Source of the DNA: Psychrobacter jeotgali
GTDB lineage: Bacteria; Pseudomonadota; Gammaproteobacteria; Pseudomonadales; Moraxellaceae
Reading direction: 5' to 3'
NCBI RefSeq assembly: GCF_904846315.1
Contig: NZ_CAJHAF010000001.1
Span: forward strand, 2,480,001 to 2,544,000
DNA: 64,000 nucleotides
A program made the position numbers and the translations under genes. The notes under the pieces are model-generated. The model searched no databases and was not told the origin of the DNA. It worked only from the letters and a program-made list of their open reading frames with translations. Below are positions 1 to 8,135 of the stretch, piece after piece. Within the stretch, counting starts at the first letter, position 1. Each line of letters opens with the position of its first letter.

Positions 1-1022
1 ATCAAGAAATGGCGGTTATTAATGCTAGCGGAGTTTCTCGTGGTAAGCTGGCGCGGTTAATGACCCCGTTGATTCTAGCTTTGTTCGTTGGAGAGGCAGC
101 GTTATCCATAGTTGGTAAACCTTGGGGCGTACGCTCATCAGAGACTATCTGGCAACAGCAAGCTCTAACCAGCGCCTTTGATTTGATTCGGCCTAATGAA
201 TTCATTAATAGTGGCAATTATCATTTATATGTGGGCAGTTTAAGCGATGATAATAAACAGCTGCAAGACGTGGTTTTGATTCAGACCGAACCTCAGAATA
301 AGCCCGCAGCAGTGAATCAAGCTCCGCCTGAGCTAGAAGCACAGCTACCCATCGCTGATTTACCCAAAGACATAGTAGCGCCTACTACTCGTAATAACTC
401 CTCGATTAGTACCGACACTATTACTCTCGCCAAACGCGCTGAGCAAGTAGAGACCGGTGATAGCGGCATAACCCAATTAGATCTGTTTCAAGGGCGGCGT
501 TACGAGGTAGGCGCTGGCAGTCTGGTATATAACCAAGTGAGTTTTGAGCGTTATCGCATTACTTTAACTGAAGCGCCTCAAGAGGTGGTGACCGAGGATA
601 ATATCGAGACTCAGGCTGTCGGGCCGCTATGGCAGGTAGCAACGGGCAATACTCAAGCGGGTAGCGTTGATGCGCTGCGGGCTGCACAAGGTGAGCTGGG
701 CTATCGCTTTGCCTTGCCATGGCTGATGATTATTGCGCCTATGCTCGCTGTCCCATTGGCTCAAGTTCGTCCTCGTCAAGGGCGCTGGCTACGATTGTTT
801 CCAGCGATACTGTTATTCGTTAGCTGCGCTTTAGGGATTATTTCACTCAAAAACGCCGTCAGCAAAGGCAACGTTAGCGTATGGTCTTATGTGTGGTTAA
901 TCTTAGGGTTTATGGTGTTGGCATTGTATCTAAACTGGGGTACGCGTATTCAACATCGACTGCGAGTACGCGCAAAAAGCAAAGCGCTGGCGGATAATAG
1001 TTCCACAGGAGGGCAACTCTAA
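1..1022 (+). CDS. lptF: LptF, LPS export ABC transporter permease (5' truncated by window edge)
   Basis: Inner-membrane permease of the LptB2FG complex, which extracts lipopolysaccharide from the inner membrane and feeds it to the LptC-LptA bridge. The frame is open to the first base of the window, so the true start lies upstream. The visible protein begins in the region aligned with E. coli LptF residues after the second membrane segment (EMAVINASGVSRGKLARL matches the family's coupling-helix region). A periplasmic jellyroll domain follows, then three C-terminal membrane helices containing the typical VPLAQVRPRQGRWLRLFPA segment. The stop codon overlaps the lptG start (TAATG), indicating translational coupling. 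Identity is firm from the family motifs and the lptG partner. Confidence 0.93.
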   Translation, partial: QEMAVINASGVSRGKLARLMTPLILALFVGEAALSIVGKPWGVRSSETIWQQQALTSAFDLIRPNEFINSGNYHLYVGSLSDDNKQLQDVVLIQTEPQNKPAAVNQAPPELEAQLPIADLPKDIVAPTTRNNSSISTDTITLAKRAEQVETGDSGITQLDLFQGRRYEVGAGSLVYNQVSFERYRITLTEAPQEVVTEDNIETQAVGPLWQVATGNTQAGSVDALRAAQGELGYRFALPWLMIIAPMLAVPLAQVRPRQGRWLRLFPAILLFVSCALGIISLKNAVSKGNVSVWSYVWLILGFMVLALYLNWGTRIQHRLRVRAKSKALADNSSTGGQL

Positions 1023-2218
1023 TGCGTATTTCTCCTGCAGAACGGCTCGCCAATCATAAATCAACCAAGCTGCCCGTGCTGGGTCGTTACGTTAAAGTCA
1101 ATGCGCTACTAGCGATTATCGCAGCTGTATTAGGCTTATGGGCGCTGCAGATTATATTTTCTTATTTGTCAGAGCTGGATTCACTAAGCGATAGTTATAC
1201 TTTCTCTGAGGCTTTAAAGTACATTTTTTATCGCTCGCCTTACTTTTTAGAACAGTTCATTCCCACAGGGGCACTGCTGGGTGCAGTCGTTGGCTTAGGT
1301 CTACTGGCTAATAAAAGCGAGCTGGTAGTTATGCGTGCCTCAGGCGTGAGCATTTATCGCATCGTAGGCTGGGTATTGCAGCCCGCTTTTGCTCTAGTCA
1401 TACTGGCGCTCGTTATCAATCAATTTGTACTACCGCATAGTAACCAGTTGGCCAAGAATATCAATAACGATGACAGCAGCGCTCTGATTACTTCGGTACG
1501 GGGCTACTGGATGGTACAGCCACGTTTTGAGAACACAGCCGACGGTGATACCAAGCCTGATGGTAGTGATGTCCTCTACATTGACTATGCCGATGTGCAA
1601 GGTAATATCGGTGAGGTAAAACGTTGGCATTTGGATAACAATGGCAACCTGCAAACTGCTATTCATGCTGAAGGCGGACAATATACAGGGCGTACGCTGA
1701 TTGATACGACCGATAGGAGCTTACGCGAGCAGTATCGTTATGAGTGGCAGCTTAATAATATGACTAAGCTCACCATCAATCAAGGTCTTGATAGCAGTCA
1801 AGCCAAAGCGCCATCTGATACCCTAACGCTGCCTTTTGCACCCGAATCGGTTTATCTGTTAACCCGTGATGCCGAGGATTTATCACTGACCCAGCTATAC
1901 GACCATCGCCAGTTTATGCGTCAGCAGAGTAATCGCTCGCTGGAGCATGAATTAGCTTTTTGGCAAAAGCTATTGTCGCCTTTGTCTATCTTATCGCTGG
2001 TTATTGTCGCCTGCTCCTTTGTCTTTGGCTCTTTACGTACTCATAGTTTAGGGCTACGTATCGTAGTGGCACTATTATTTGGTCTCCTATTTAGCTATGT
2101 TCAGGATTTGGTTGGATTCGTCTCGCTCGCTACCGGATTCTCGCCGCTACTGATGGTGTTATTGCCGATTATCGCCAGTGCGCTATTAGGGCTTTATTTA
2201 CTTAAACGCCAGATGTAG
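1022..2218 (+). CDS. lptG: LptG, LPS export ABC transporter permease
   Basis: Second permease of LptB2FG. Full length at 398 residues (E. coli about 360). An N-terminal membrane helix lies at about residues 27-50, more helices at about 60-140, then a periplasmic beta-jellyroll, and three C-terminal helices (about 315-397). The segment NKSELVVMRASGVSIYRIV (about residues 99-117) is the cytoplasmic coupling helix that contacts LptB. It starts at the ATG sharing its A with the lptF stop. A strong hairpin terminator follows 20 bp after the stop, so lptG ends the operon. Confidence 0.95.
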   Translation: MRISPAERLANHKSTKLPVLGRYVKVNALLAIIAAVLGLWALQIIFSYLSELDSLSDSYTFSEALKYIFYRSPYFLEQFIPTGALLGAVVGLGLLANKSELVVMRASGVSIYRIVGWVLQPAFALVILALVINQFVLPHSNQLAKNINNDDSSALITSVRGYWMVQPRFENTADGDTKPDGSDVLYIDYADVQGNIGEVKRWHLDNNGNLQTAIHAEGGQYTGRTLIDTTDRSLREQYRYEWQLNNMTKLTINQGLDSSQAKAPSDTLTLPFAPESVYLLTRDAEDLSLTQLYDHRQFMRQQSNRSLEHELAFWQKLLSPLSILSLVIVACSFVFGSLRTHSLGLRIVVALLFGLLFSYVQDLVGFVSLATGFSPLLMVLLPIIASALLGLYLLKRQM

Positions 2219-2236
2219 ACAAATACAGTCAGTTCT

Positions 2237-2275
2237 AAAAAGCCCGCCAAAACATTATAGTTTTGACGGGCTTTT
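2237..2275 (+). terminator. Intrinsic terminator after lptG (probably bidirectional)
   Basis: Inverted repeat AAAAAGCCCGCCAAAAC / GTTTTGACGGGCTTTTT with a short loop and a T-run on both strands. It sits between lptG (plus) and the converging methyltransferase gene (minus), so it can serve both. Confidence 0.88.
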
Positions 2276-2325
2276 TGCTTGTTTGGCAATGAAACCTGGA
2301 CTTTTAAAACCTAATCTTTTAAAAG

Positions 2326-2934
2326 CTAGTCTTTAACCGCCATGGTAATGGTATAAGTTTTGCCTTGCTTCACCTTTTCACTATTGCCAAATACTTCGGT
2401 AAAGGAGCGTTTCATAAACTGGCGTAAACCATTGATGGTGACCACATAAAAACGTCCACCTTGACGCATCCGTGCATAAGCATCGAGGAAATATAGATAA
2501 TGCTGCTCTTTGCCTACTTTGGCGGGCAGGTTCGACATTACTAAGCTAAAGTCTTTGTCTTTATCCACGTGATTAAAGCCGTTTGATAAATGCACATCGA
2601 CATTTTTTAGACCGTTTTTTTCACAATTTAGGCGTGCATATTCTACTGCCATAAAGTCTTTATCGATTAATGTATGTAGACCATTCGGACACTCTCGCGC
2701 CGCTGTCATACCCAGCACGCCGTAGCCACAGCCTAGATCTATTGAATCGTCATCCGCTTGAAAGTCCACATAATCGAGTAGCATGAGGCTACCATCATCC
2801 AGCTTTTGCGGAGAAAAAATCCCCCAAGTGGTGGTGAAGTCAAAAGGCTTGCCTAATACGTCTTGGCGAAAGGTAATATCCTTGCGCCATTGTTCGGCAC
2901 TTTTTAACAGGTCAGCAGGCGGTCTATGGCTCAT
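2326..2934 (-). CDS. Class I SAM-dependent methyltransferase, RsmC-like (MTS domain)
   Basis: A 202-residue protein with the small-methyltransferase (MTS) fold. Motif I is DLGCGYGVLGMTAA at about residues 86-99. An acidic motif II (LIDKDFMAVEYARLN) follows. The motif IV position reads SNLPAKVGKE, where the family normally has NPP(F/I/Y). The MTS family methylates exocyclic amines of guanine in rRNA (RsmC, G1207) or protein glutamine. The length suits single-domain RsmC-like proteins lacking the N-terminal pseudo-domain. The target cannot be told from sequence. The gene stands alone, converging on lptG. Confidence 0.75.
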   Translation of the reverse strand: MSHRPPADLLKSAEQWRKDITFRQDVLGKPFDFTTTWGIFSPQKLDDGSLMLLDYVDFQADDDSIDLGCGYGVLGMTAARECPNGLHTLIDKDFMAVEYARLNCEKNGLKNVDVHLSNGFNHVDKDKDFSLVMSNLPAKVGKEQHYLYFLDAYARMRQGGRFYVVTINGLRQFMKRSFTEVFGNSEKVKQGKTYTITMAVKD

Positions 2935-3236
2935 AGGATTCTCGGGGTTTTATAAGTAAATGGTTAATAAGTTATGGCAGGTATTGTAGCGACAAAAGAG
3001 CAGGTTTGCAGCATCCTATTAATAGAAATGTATGGTGTGGAGTTGTATTATCACCATTGTAATGGGAACCAATCTTGCTTTCTGCTTGTATCTGCCTTGC
3101 CATTGGACAAAGCCATGCTTCGTTATTTCCTCGCTCACTACTAAAGTGTATCTCAAGCCGACTATTATATGATGGTGAGGTTTTAGAAGTGAGGTAGAGT
3201 GCACTCTATCCTAGAGCTTAATAAAACCAACCTCAC

Positions 3237-3575
3237 TTATACTCTCAAACTCTTCTTTAATAAATGATCAAATACAAACGGACCAAATGGCAAAAACGAG
3301 CCAATGACACCTGCGGGTATGGCCCACAGCGGCATCTTTATTTTGCTAGCTGCGAATAATAAAGTCAGAATATAGACTATAAAAAGTGCTCCATGCGCCA
3401 TACCGATATATTTCACCACTTCTGGAATGCCCATCATATATTTTAGCGGCATAGCGATACCTAGCAGTAGTAAAAAAGAAGTCCCTTCTAAGTAACCCAT
3501 GATAGTCAGAGTATTGAGTACAGAGTTTTGTCTATATGTTAGATTAGACAGGGTAGATGAATGGGATTGTGACAA
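3237..3575 (-). CDS. DUF3817-type small integral membrane protein
   Basis: A 112-residue protein with three predicted membrane helices (about residues 22-42, 56-78 and 82-104) and a cytosolic-type N-terminus. The segments GYLEGTSFLLLLGIAMPLKY and GMAHGALFIVYILTLL are characteristic of DUF3817 proteins. These are of unknown function and are often annotated as YdzA-family or as domains at the end of transporters. The start ATG at 3575 has an AGGAAT-like ribosome site. No partner gene is evident. The family assignment is from pattern recognition. Confidence 0.72.
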   Translation of the reverse strand: MSQSHSSTLSNLTYRQNSVLNTLTIMGYLEGTSFLLLLGIAMPLKYMMGIPEVVKYIGMAHGALFIVYILTLLFAASKIKMPLWAIPAGVIGSFLPFGPFVFDHLLKKSLRV

Positions 3576-3649
3576 TTTATATTCCTCTTACGATCTTCTA
3601 AATTCAAAAACAACTTTGTCAAAAAGTGTGTTTTATGTCTTAACGGCTC

Positions 3650-4588
3650 TCACCCTCTAGGATGATGCTCAGCATGCAACTTTTGCAATCTCGCCGTCGC
3701 CACATGAGTATAAATTTGCGTGGTAGACAAATCACTATGCCCTAGCAATAACTGTACGCTACGCAAATCTGCGCCATGATTGAGCAGATGGGTAGCAAAG
3801 GCGTGGCGCAAAGTGTGCGGAGAGAGTTCTTTATCGATACTGGCGACTTTGGCGTACTTTTTAAGTAAGTACCAAAAGTTCTGCCGAGTCATATAGCCGC
3901 CTTGTGCGGTCAGAAACACCGCTTGGCAATTGCCAGATTTCAGATGTGCAATCAAATCGCCGCGCCCATGAGTTAGGTAATCTTCTAGTGCATCTGCCGC
4001 GTATTCTCCTAGTGGCACTAGCCTCGTTTTATTGCCTTTACCGGTGATTTGTAGCCAGCCTGCATTGAGATTGACTTGTTCTAATGACAAATTAATCAGC
4101 TCACTGACCCGCAAACCGCAAGCGTAAAGCACCTCGAGCATGGCTTTATCACGTAATCCAAGTGCGGTGCTGGTATCGGGCGCAGCGAGGAGGTTATCGA
4201 TGTCCGACTCGCTTAAGTCTTTTGGCAAAGGACGACCCAGCTTGGGAGTTTTGACACGCTCACAAGGATTGTCTTCACGCAGGTTGCTGGCAATCATCCA
4301 CAAGTAGAACTGCCGCAAGCTTGAGAGCATGCGTGCTTGAGTACGTGGGGTTTTGTGTTGTTGGGCGAGAGTAGAGAGGCAGTGCAGCACGTCATCCGCT
4401 TGCCATTTGGTCAGCGCCGTAGGACTGGTGAGTTCACAAAAGCGCAAATCACGCACGTAAGCGTTACGCGTCCGAGTTGCTAGCCCTCGCGCTAGCATCG
4501 CTTGACGGAACTCAGTGATATAGCTTGGTTCATCGTCAACGGCTAGCGCTTTGGGTTGGCGTTGTTGTACGGCGCGGTCACGGCTCAT
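3650..4588 (-). CDS. xerD: XerD tyrosine recombinase
   Basis: Site-specific recombinase that, with XerC, resolves chromosome dimers at dif during division. 312 residues (usual about 300), with an N-terminal SAM-like core-binding domain (about 24-110) and a C-terminal catalytic domain. The catalytic set is visible: Arg in CGLRVSELINLSL, Lys in TGKGNKTRLVPLG, His-x-x-Arg in SPHTLRHAFATHLL, His in LLGHSDLSTTQIYTHV, and the nucleophile Tyr in that same segment. XerD rather than XerC is inferred from overall similarity and the GRPLPKDLSESDI segment. It overlaps the upstream methyltransferase gene by 11 bp, so the two are co-transcribed. Confidence 0.92.
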   Translation of the reverse strand: MSRDRAVQQRQPKALAVDDEPSYITEFRQAMLARGLATRTRNAYVRDLRFCELTSPTALTKWQADDVLHCLSTLAQQHKTPRTQARMLSSLRQFYLWMIASNLREDNPCERVKTPKLGRPLPKDLSESDIDNLLAAPDTSTALGLRDKAMLEVLYACGLRVSELINLSLEQVNLNAGWLQITGKGNKTRLVPLGEYAADALEDYLTHGRGDLIAHLKSGNCQAVFLTAQGGYMTRQNFWYLLKKYAKVASIDKELSPHTLRHAFATHLLNHGADLRSVQLLLGHSDLSTTQIYTHVATARLQKLHAEHHPRG

Positions 4589-5789
4589 AGGATGTACTCA
4601 CTAAACACCATAAAGAAGTGACCTCGCTACTCCTCGCTGCAAATAATGGGTCATTTTCATCTTGGCTGCGACCATGTTTTGGCTTGGTATCAAGACGGTA
4701 TTTTACGGTTAGCCCGGCATCTACAAACCAGCCCAATAATTCTTCACGAGTGCGCAGCTGTAAATGCTCAGCCAAATCCGACAGAATCAACCAGACTTCG
4801 CCTTTCTCGCTTAAATGCTGTCTTGCGCCTTGCAAAAATCCACGCAGCATAGTGCTATTAGCATCATAAACAGCGTATTCGAGCGGGGAGCTGGGCTTAG
4901 CGGGTAACCAAGGCGGGTTACAGATAATGAGATTCGCAGGCGGCGCATCAGTCGGAAACAAATCGGTTTGCTGCAACTGAATATTAGATAGCTCTTGGCG
5001 CTCAAAGTTGTCACGAGCGCAGGCGATAGCACGTGGATTTAAGTCCGTGGCAATCACTTGCCCTACGCCACGCTGCGCTAAGATTATTGCCAGCAGGCCT
5101 GTGCCCGTACCGATATCATAAGCGACATCGCAAGCTTTAGGCAAAGGCGCATCAAGTAGTAGCTGCACATACTCATTACGAGTAGGGGCAAAAACCCCGT
5201 AATGCGGGTAAATGGATAGCCCTAAATTCTCAATCGTTACGCCTTTTTTGCGCCACTGTGCTGCGCCAAGTGCTCCTTGCAGGTCACGCAGCGATAGCAA
5301 GCACGGTTCATCATTTAGTTCACCGAAAGCTGCCATGCAAGCTGCGTTGACATCAGGCGCACGGCGCAGCTTACTCACATAATCAGCATCGAGCTCTAAT
5401 AATAAACGGCTCAATAGACGCGAGCGTTGGGCTTGCATTTGCCGCTGCTGATGAAATAAGTTAGGTAGCTGATTATGGTCAGATTCAGACTTATTTTTAT
5501 TGGCCGCTTTTTTCCTTTTGCGCTGCTCGGAGCGCTCATTGGTACGCTCAATGCGCCGATTAATAGCTTGGAGCAATTGTCGCCCATTATGAAAATCACC
5601 ACGCCACAGCATCGAGGTACCAGCGCAAGCTAAGCGGTAAGCCTCATCTGCCGTGGTCGTATCATCGACCACCACAATACGCTCAGGCGGCTGATGATTG
5701 TTTGCCGACAACCAGCGAGCATGGCGCAAGGTCTCTTTGCCGTTTTCCTTTTCGAGCCACTGCACATACTGCTTTTCGGTTACTAACAC
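4578..5789 (-). CDS. Class I SAM-dependent methyltransferase with NPPW motif
   Basis: A 403-residue protein. The C-terminal half is a class I methyltransferase: motif I AYDIGTGTGLLAIILAQRG (about 222-240), acidic motif II ATDLNPRAIA, and motif IV LIICNPPWLPAKP (about 283-295). The NPPW signature is typical of N-methyltransferases acting on rRNA bases or on glutamine (PrmB/HemK-like). The N-terminal half is less conserved, with a basic Lys/Arg/Glu-rich stretch near residues 80-105, plausible for RNA or ribosome binding. It is co-directional with tusA and overlaps xerD. The exact substrate is unknown. Confidence 0.75.
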   Translation of the reverse strand: MLVTEKQYVQWLEKENGKETLRHARWLSANNHQPPERIVVVDDTTTADEAYRLACAGTSMLWRGDFHNGRQLLQAINRRIERTNERSEQRKRKKAANKNKSESDHNQLPNLFHQQRQMQAQRSRLLSRLLLELDADYVSKLRRAPDVNAACMAAFGELNDEPCLLSLRDLQGALGAAQWRKKGVTIENLGLSIYPHYGVFAPTRNEYVQLLLDAPLPKACDVAYDIGTGTGLLAIILAQRGVGQVIATDLNPRAIACARDNFERQELSNIQLQQTDLFPTDAPPANLIICNPPWLPAKPSSPLEYAVYDANSTMLRGFLQGARQHLSEKGEVWLILSDLAEHLQLRTREELLGWFVDAGLTVKYRLDTKPKHGRSQDENDPLFAARSSEVTSLWCLVSTSYEP

Positions 5790-5830
5790 GCGGTCTACCT
5801 TTTATAAATAATAAGCTTCTTAAAAAACGC

Positions 5831-6166
5831 TTAAGCGTTTTTCTTTTTCACCAAGTAACGATAAAGCGTGGCGTTTGCTGGCGTTTCATTATCGCTATCT
5901 ATAGTTATTTCATCAGGGTCAATAGCTACGCTTACTTGCTCAGCCAGCGTTTCTTGATGGATAAGCTCGTGACCTAGATGGCGACAAAAATTAGGAATAT
6001 CGCGGGTGGTCGCCGGATCAGTAGCTAGAATTTCGATAGTTTCACCGCTATCGGCTTTACGAATGGCTTTATGCAACATCATCACCGGCTCAGGACAAAT
6101 CAAACCTTTAGTATCCAAATGATGATGAACAGCGGTATCAGTTATTGAAGTGGTCATAGTCGTCAT
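5831..6166 (-). CDS. tusA: TusA-family sulfurtransferase
   Basis: Small sulfur carrier that accepts persulfide from IscS and passes it on for tRNA 2-thiouridine synthesis or related pathways. The family signature LDTKGLICPEPVMMLHKAI contains the CPxP motif with the persulfide-carrying cysteine near residue 25. TDPATTRDIPNFCRHLGHEL is the second conserved segment. At 111 residues it is longer than E. coli TusA (81), by a short N-terminal and a C-terminal extension (YRYLVKKKNA). It lies between a membrane protein gene and the NPPW methyltransferase gene on the same strand. Confidence 0.88.
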   Translation of the reverse strand: MTTMTTSITDTAVHHHLDTKGLICPEPVMMLHKAIRKADSGETIEILATDPATTRDIPNFCRHLGHELIHQETLAEQVSVAIDPDEITIDSDNETPANATLYRYLVKKKNA

Positions 6167-6187
6167 ATTATAAAATGAGTAAATGGG

Positions 6188-6724
6188 TTAAGAGTGGCTA
6201 TCAGTTGGCGAGTTTATAGTATTCTCTGATGCATCTTGAGCAGGGACAGACTTATCCGCTGCCTCTAAACTTTCTGCCTCTAGATTTTCTGCCTCTAAAA
6301 AGGTAAAGAAGCGTTTAAAGTTTGACTTAAATAAAAACGCCACCCCCAGCCATGAGGCTAAGCCTAACCAAGCGGTATCAGCAAATAGTAAGCCGCCAAT
6401 AAGTACGATAGTTGAAATCCCAATACTTAGCGCAATCATCGAGGGTTGGCTCAAACGATAGCGATAGATGACTAGCGCATCATAAATAGTAATGGGAATG
6501 GTTAGTGTAATCAGCGTATAAGGGAGATTAAAATATAACCAATAAAGCAGCTGATTATCATGAAATGTTTTTATACTGGCGATGGTACCAAAGACCATAA
6601 ACGCAATAATCGCCGCATAAATGAGATAAATAGCGACTTTATTGGCATTCTGCGCCCCTTTAATTCGGGCAATAGCCAGCGGTGCAAAACCGTGTCGGCT
6701 GGTTTGGTCTGAAGCAGAGGTCAT
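6188..6724 (-). CDS. Hypothetical integral membrane protein
   Basis: A 178-residue protein that I do not recognise. Four or five hydrophobic helices are visible at about residues 28-50, 62-86, 96-112 and 115-130. The hydrophilic C-terminal tail carries the repeat LEAENLEAESLEAA, made by a 15-bp DNA repeat. The start ATG at 6724 lies 22 bp upstream of the tusA start region, so the gene probably forms an operon with tusA. No catalytic motif is visible. Confidence 0.6.
   Translation of the reverse strand: MTSASDQTSRHGFAPLAIARIKGAQNANKVAIYLIYAAIIAFMVFGTIASIKTFHDNQLLYWLYFNLPYTLITLTIPITIYDALVIYRYRLSQPSMIALSIGISTIVLIGGLLFADTAWLGLASWLGVAFLFKSNFKRFFTFLEAENLEAESLEAADKSVPAQDASENTINSPTDSHS
6261..6300. 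repeat. 15-bp tandem repeat, about 2.7 copies, inside a coding region
   Basis: The unit GCCTCTA(A/G)A(C/T)TTTCT begins at 6261, 6276 and 6291. It lies in frame in the membrane protein gene and encodes the LEAE(N/S) repeats of its tail. It is an in-frame slippage product. Confidence 0.8.
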
Positions 6725-6839
6725 AGTAATCAGTCATTTATTGGTAAAGGGTTATCATGCTTTAATTAAGCTCTTTATATTGGCGCAATCATATTGATTT
6801 TAAATTATCATTATCATTGTTATTATTTTCAAGCGTGCC

Positions 6840-7394
6840 TTAATCCTTTTTAATAGTATCAATGGCCATGGCGCTACTAGGGTCTGAGAAGTAAGTTGAC
6901 AGCAAAATACAAGCAGAGATATCGTCAATCGGATCACGGGGATTATCAATCCAGCCCTGCTCCCAAGCAATCTCTCTAGCTGCCACCGAAGTCAGGCGCT
7001 CATCACACAGTTGCACAGTGGCTGGTATATGTTGCTCCATTAAGCGGTGCGCCAAACGACGCGCGAATTTATGCGCGCGTTTTGAGAGCATAGAGCTGCT
7101 GCCATCCATATTAAGCGGCAGTCCGACGATAACTTGAGTCACGCCCCACACCTTTATAATACCTAACAGGTTATCCCAATCGGGTTGACCATTATTCATC
7201 GCTAGGATATCAAAGGCGCGTGCGGTTTCAGTGATGCTGTTGCCCAGCGCCATGCCCATTTTTTTGACCCCATAATCCAATGCTAGGATAAGGTGGTCCT
7301 TTGGGGTAGGAGCCAAGCCAGCATAGTCGTTATATAAGTCATCATCCGTATTTTCAGTGGTGTCAACGTTCACTGTAAGCGTGCTGTCTACCAT
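6840..7394 (-). CDS. ruvX: RuvX/YqgF, pre-16S rRNA nuclease (Holliday junction resolvase-like)
   Basis: RNase H-fold nuclease that in E. coli processes the 5' end of 16S rRNA. 184 residues, with about 33 extra N-terminal residues before the core. Core motifs: ILALDYGVKKMGMALG (first catalytic Asp), VIVGLPLNMDGSSS, LCDERLTS (catalytic Glu/Asp region) and DDISACILLSTYF (last acidic residues). It lies downstream of yqgE on the same strand, the usual yqgE-yqgF pairing, with a 70-bp gap. Confidence 0.92.
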   Translation of the reverse strand: MVDSTLTVNVDTTENTDDDLYNDYAGLAPTPKDHLILALDYGVKKMGMALGNSITETARAFDILAMNNGQPDWDNLLGIIKVWGVTQVIVGLPLNMDGSSSMLSKRAHKFARRLAHRLMEQHIPATVQLCDERLTSVAAREIAWEQGWIDNPRDPIDDISACILLSTYFSDPSSAMAIDTIKKD

Positions 7395-7464
7395 AGTAGC
7401 TAATTTTCCTATCTTACTTATCTTATGGAGGTCTATAGTATTTTAGATTTATCTAATGGGATGA

Positions 7465-8028
7465 TTAAGCATGACCAATATCACTACTTAAATAATCAAA
7501 ATTGACCCCGATCTTTTCAGCAGCCGATTGCCAACGCTCCTCAAAAGGCGTATCAAACAATAAAGTCAGGTCAGCTGGACAGACTAACCAGTCGCCGCTG
7601 CCAAGTTCATCTTCCAGCTGTTTTTTACCCCAGCTGGCATGACCTAAGCATAGGTGGTAGTGCCCAACCCCTTGACCGGCAGCAATACGCTTTAAGACAT
7701 CCTGACTGGTGGTAACGCAGACGTTCTCTGAGATAGCAAATGAAGAAGCCCATTGTGGCTGCCCAGTATGCAGAACAAACCCTACTTCAGGATACATCGG
7801 TCCGCCTTCTAGCGCCAAATCCTCCATAACCTGCGGGTCAGTGACTTCAATATCTAAATCTTCTAATAGCTTGCCCACTCGTGCCTGTTCTATCGGTCGG
7901 TTAACCATTAAACCTAACGCCCCTTGTTTATCATGGCGACAAATATAGATCAGCGCCCGCTCAAAGCGTGGGTCTGCTAGATCAGGTGCTGCAATCAAGA
8001 AATGATGAGTCAAATTAGCTTTAGGCAT
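7465..8028 (-). CDS. YqgE/AlgH family protein
   Basis: 187 residues, the usual length for the UPF0301 (YqgE/AlgH) family. Signature segments are [48 protein letters not shown] and [15 protein letters not shown]. AlgH was named for an effect on alginate in Pseudomonas, but its biochemical role is unknown. It sits directly upstream of ruvX, as in most proteobacteria. Confidence 0.93.
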   Translation of the reverse strand: MPKANLTHHFLIAAPDLADPRFERALIYICRHDKQGALGLMVNRPIEQARVGKLLEDLDIEVTDPQVMEDLALEGGPMYPEVGFVLHTGQPQWASSFAISENVCVTTSQDVLKRIAAGQGVGHYHLCLGHASWGKKQLEDELGSGDWLVCPADLTLLFDTPFEERWQSAAEKIGVNFDYLSSDIGHA

Positions 8029-8135
8029 AGAGGCAAATATTACATAAAATAAGAGGGAAGACTACTATATGGCGTTATTTACCCAAAAATCAACACAGGG
8101 CAGGCGCCAAGGGCTATGAAAAGGTATTCTAAGGC

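Noticed and set aside
3019..3204. 61-residue frame on the minus strand
   Set aside because: No ribosome site, no protein-like composition, and it sits in an otherwise gene-free gap.
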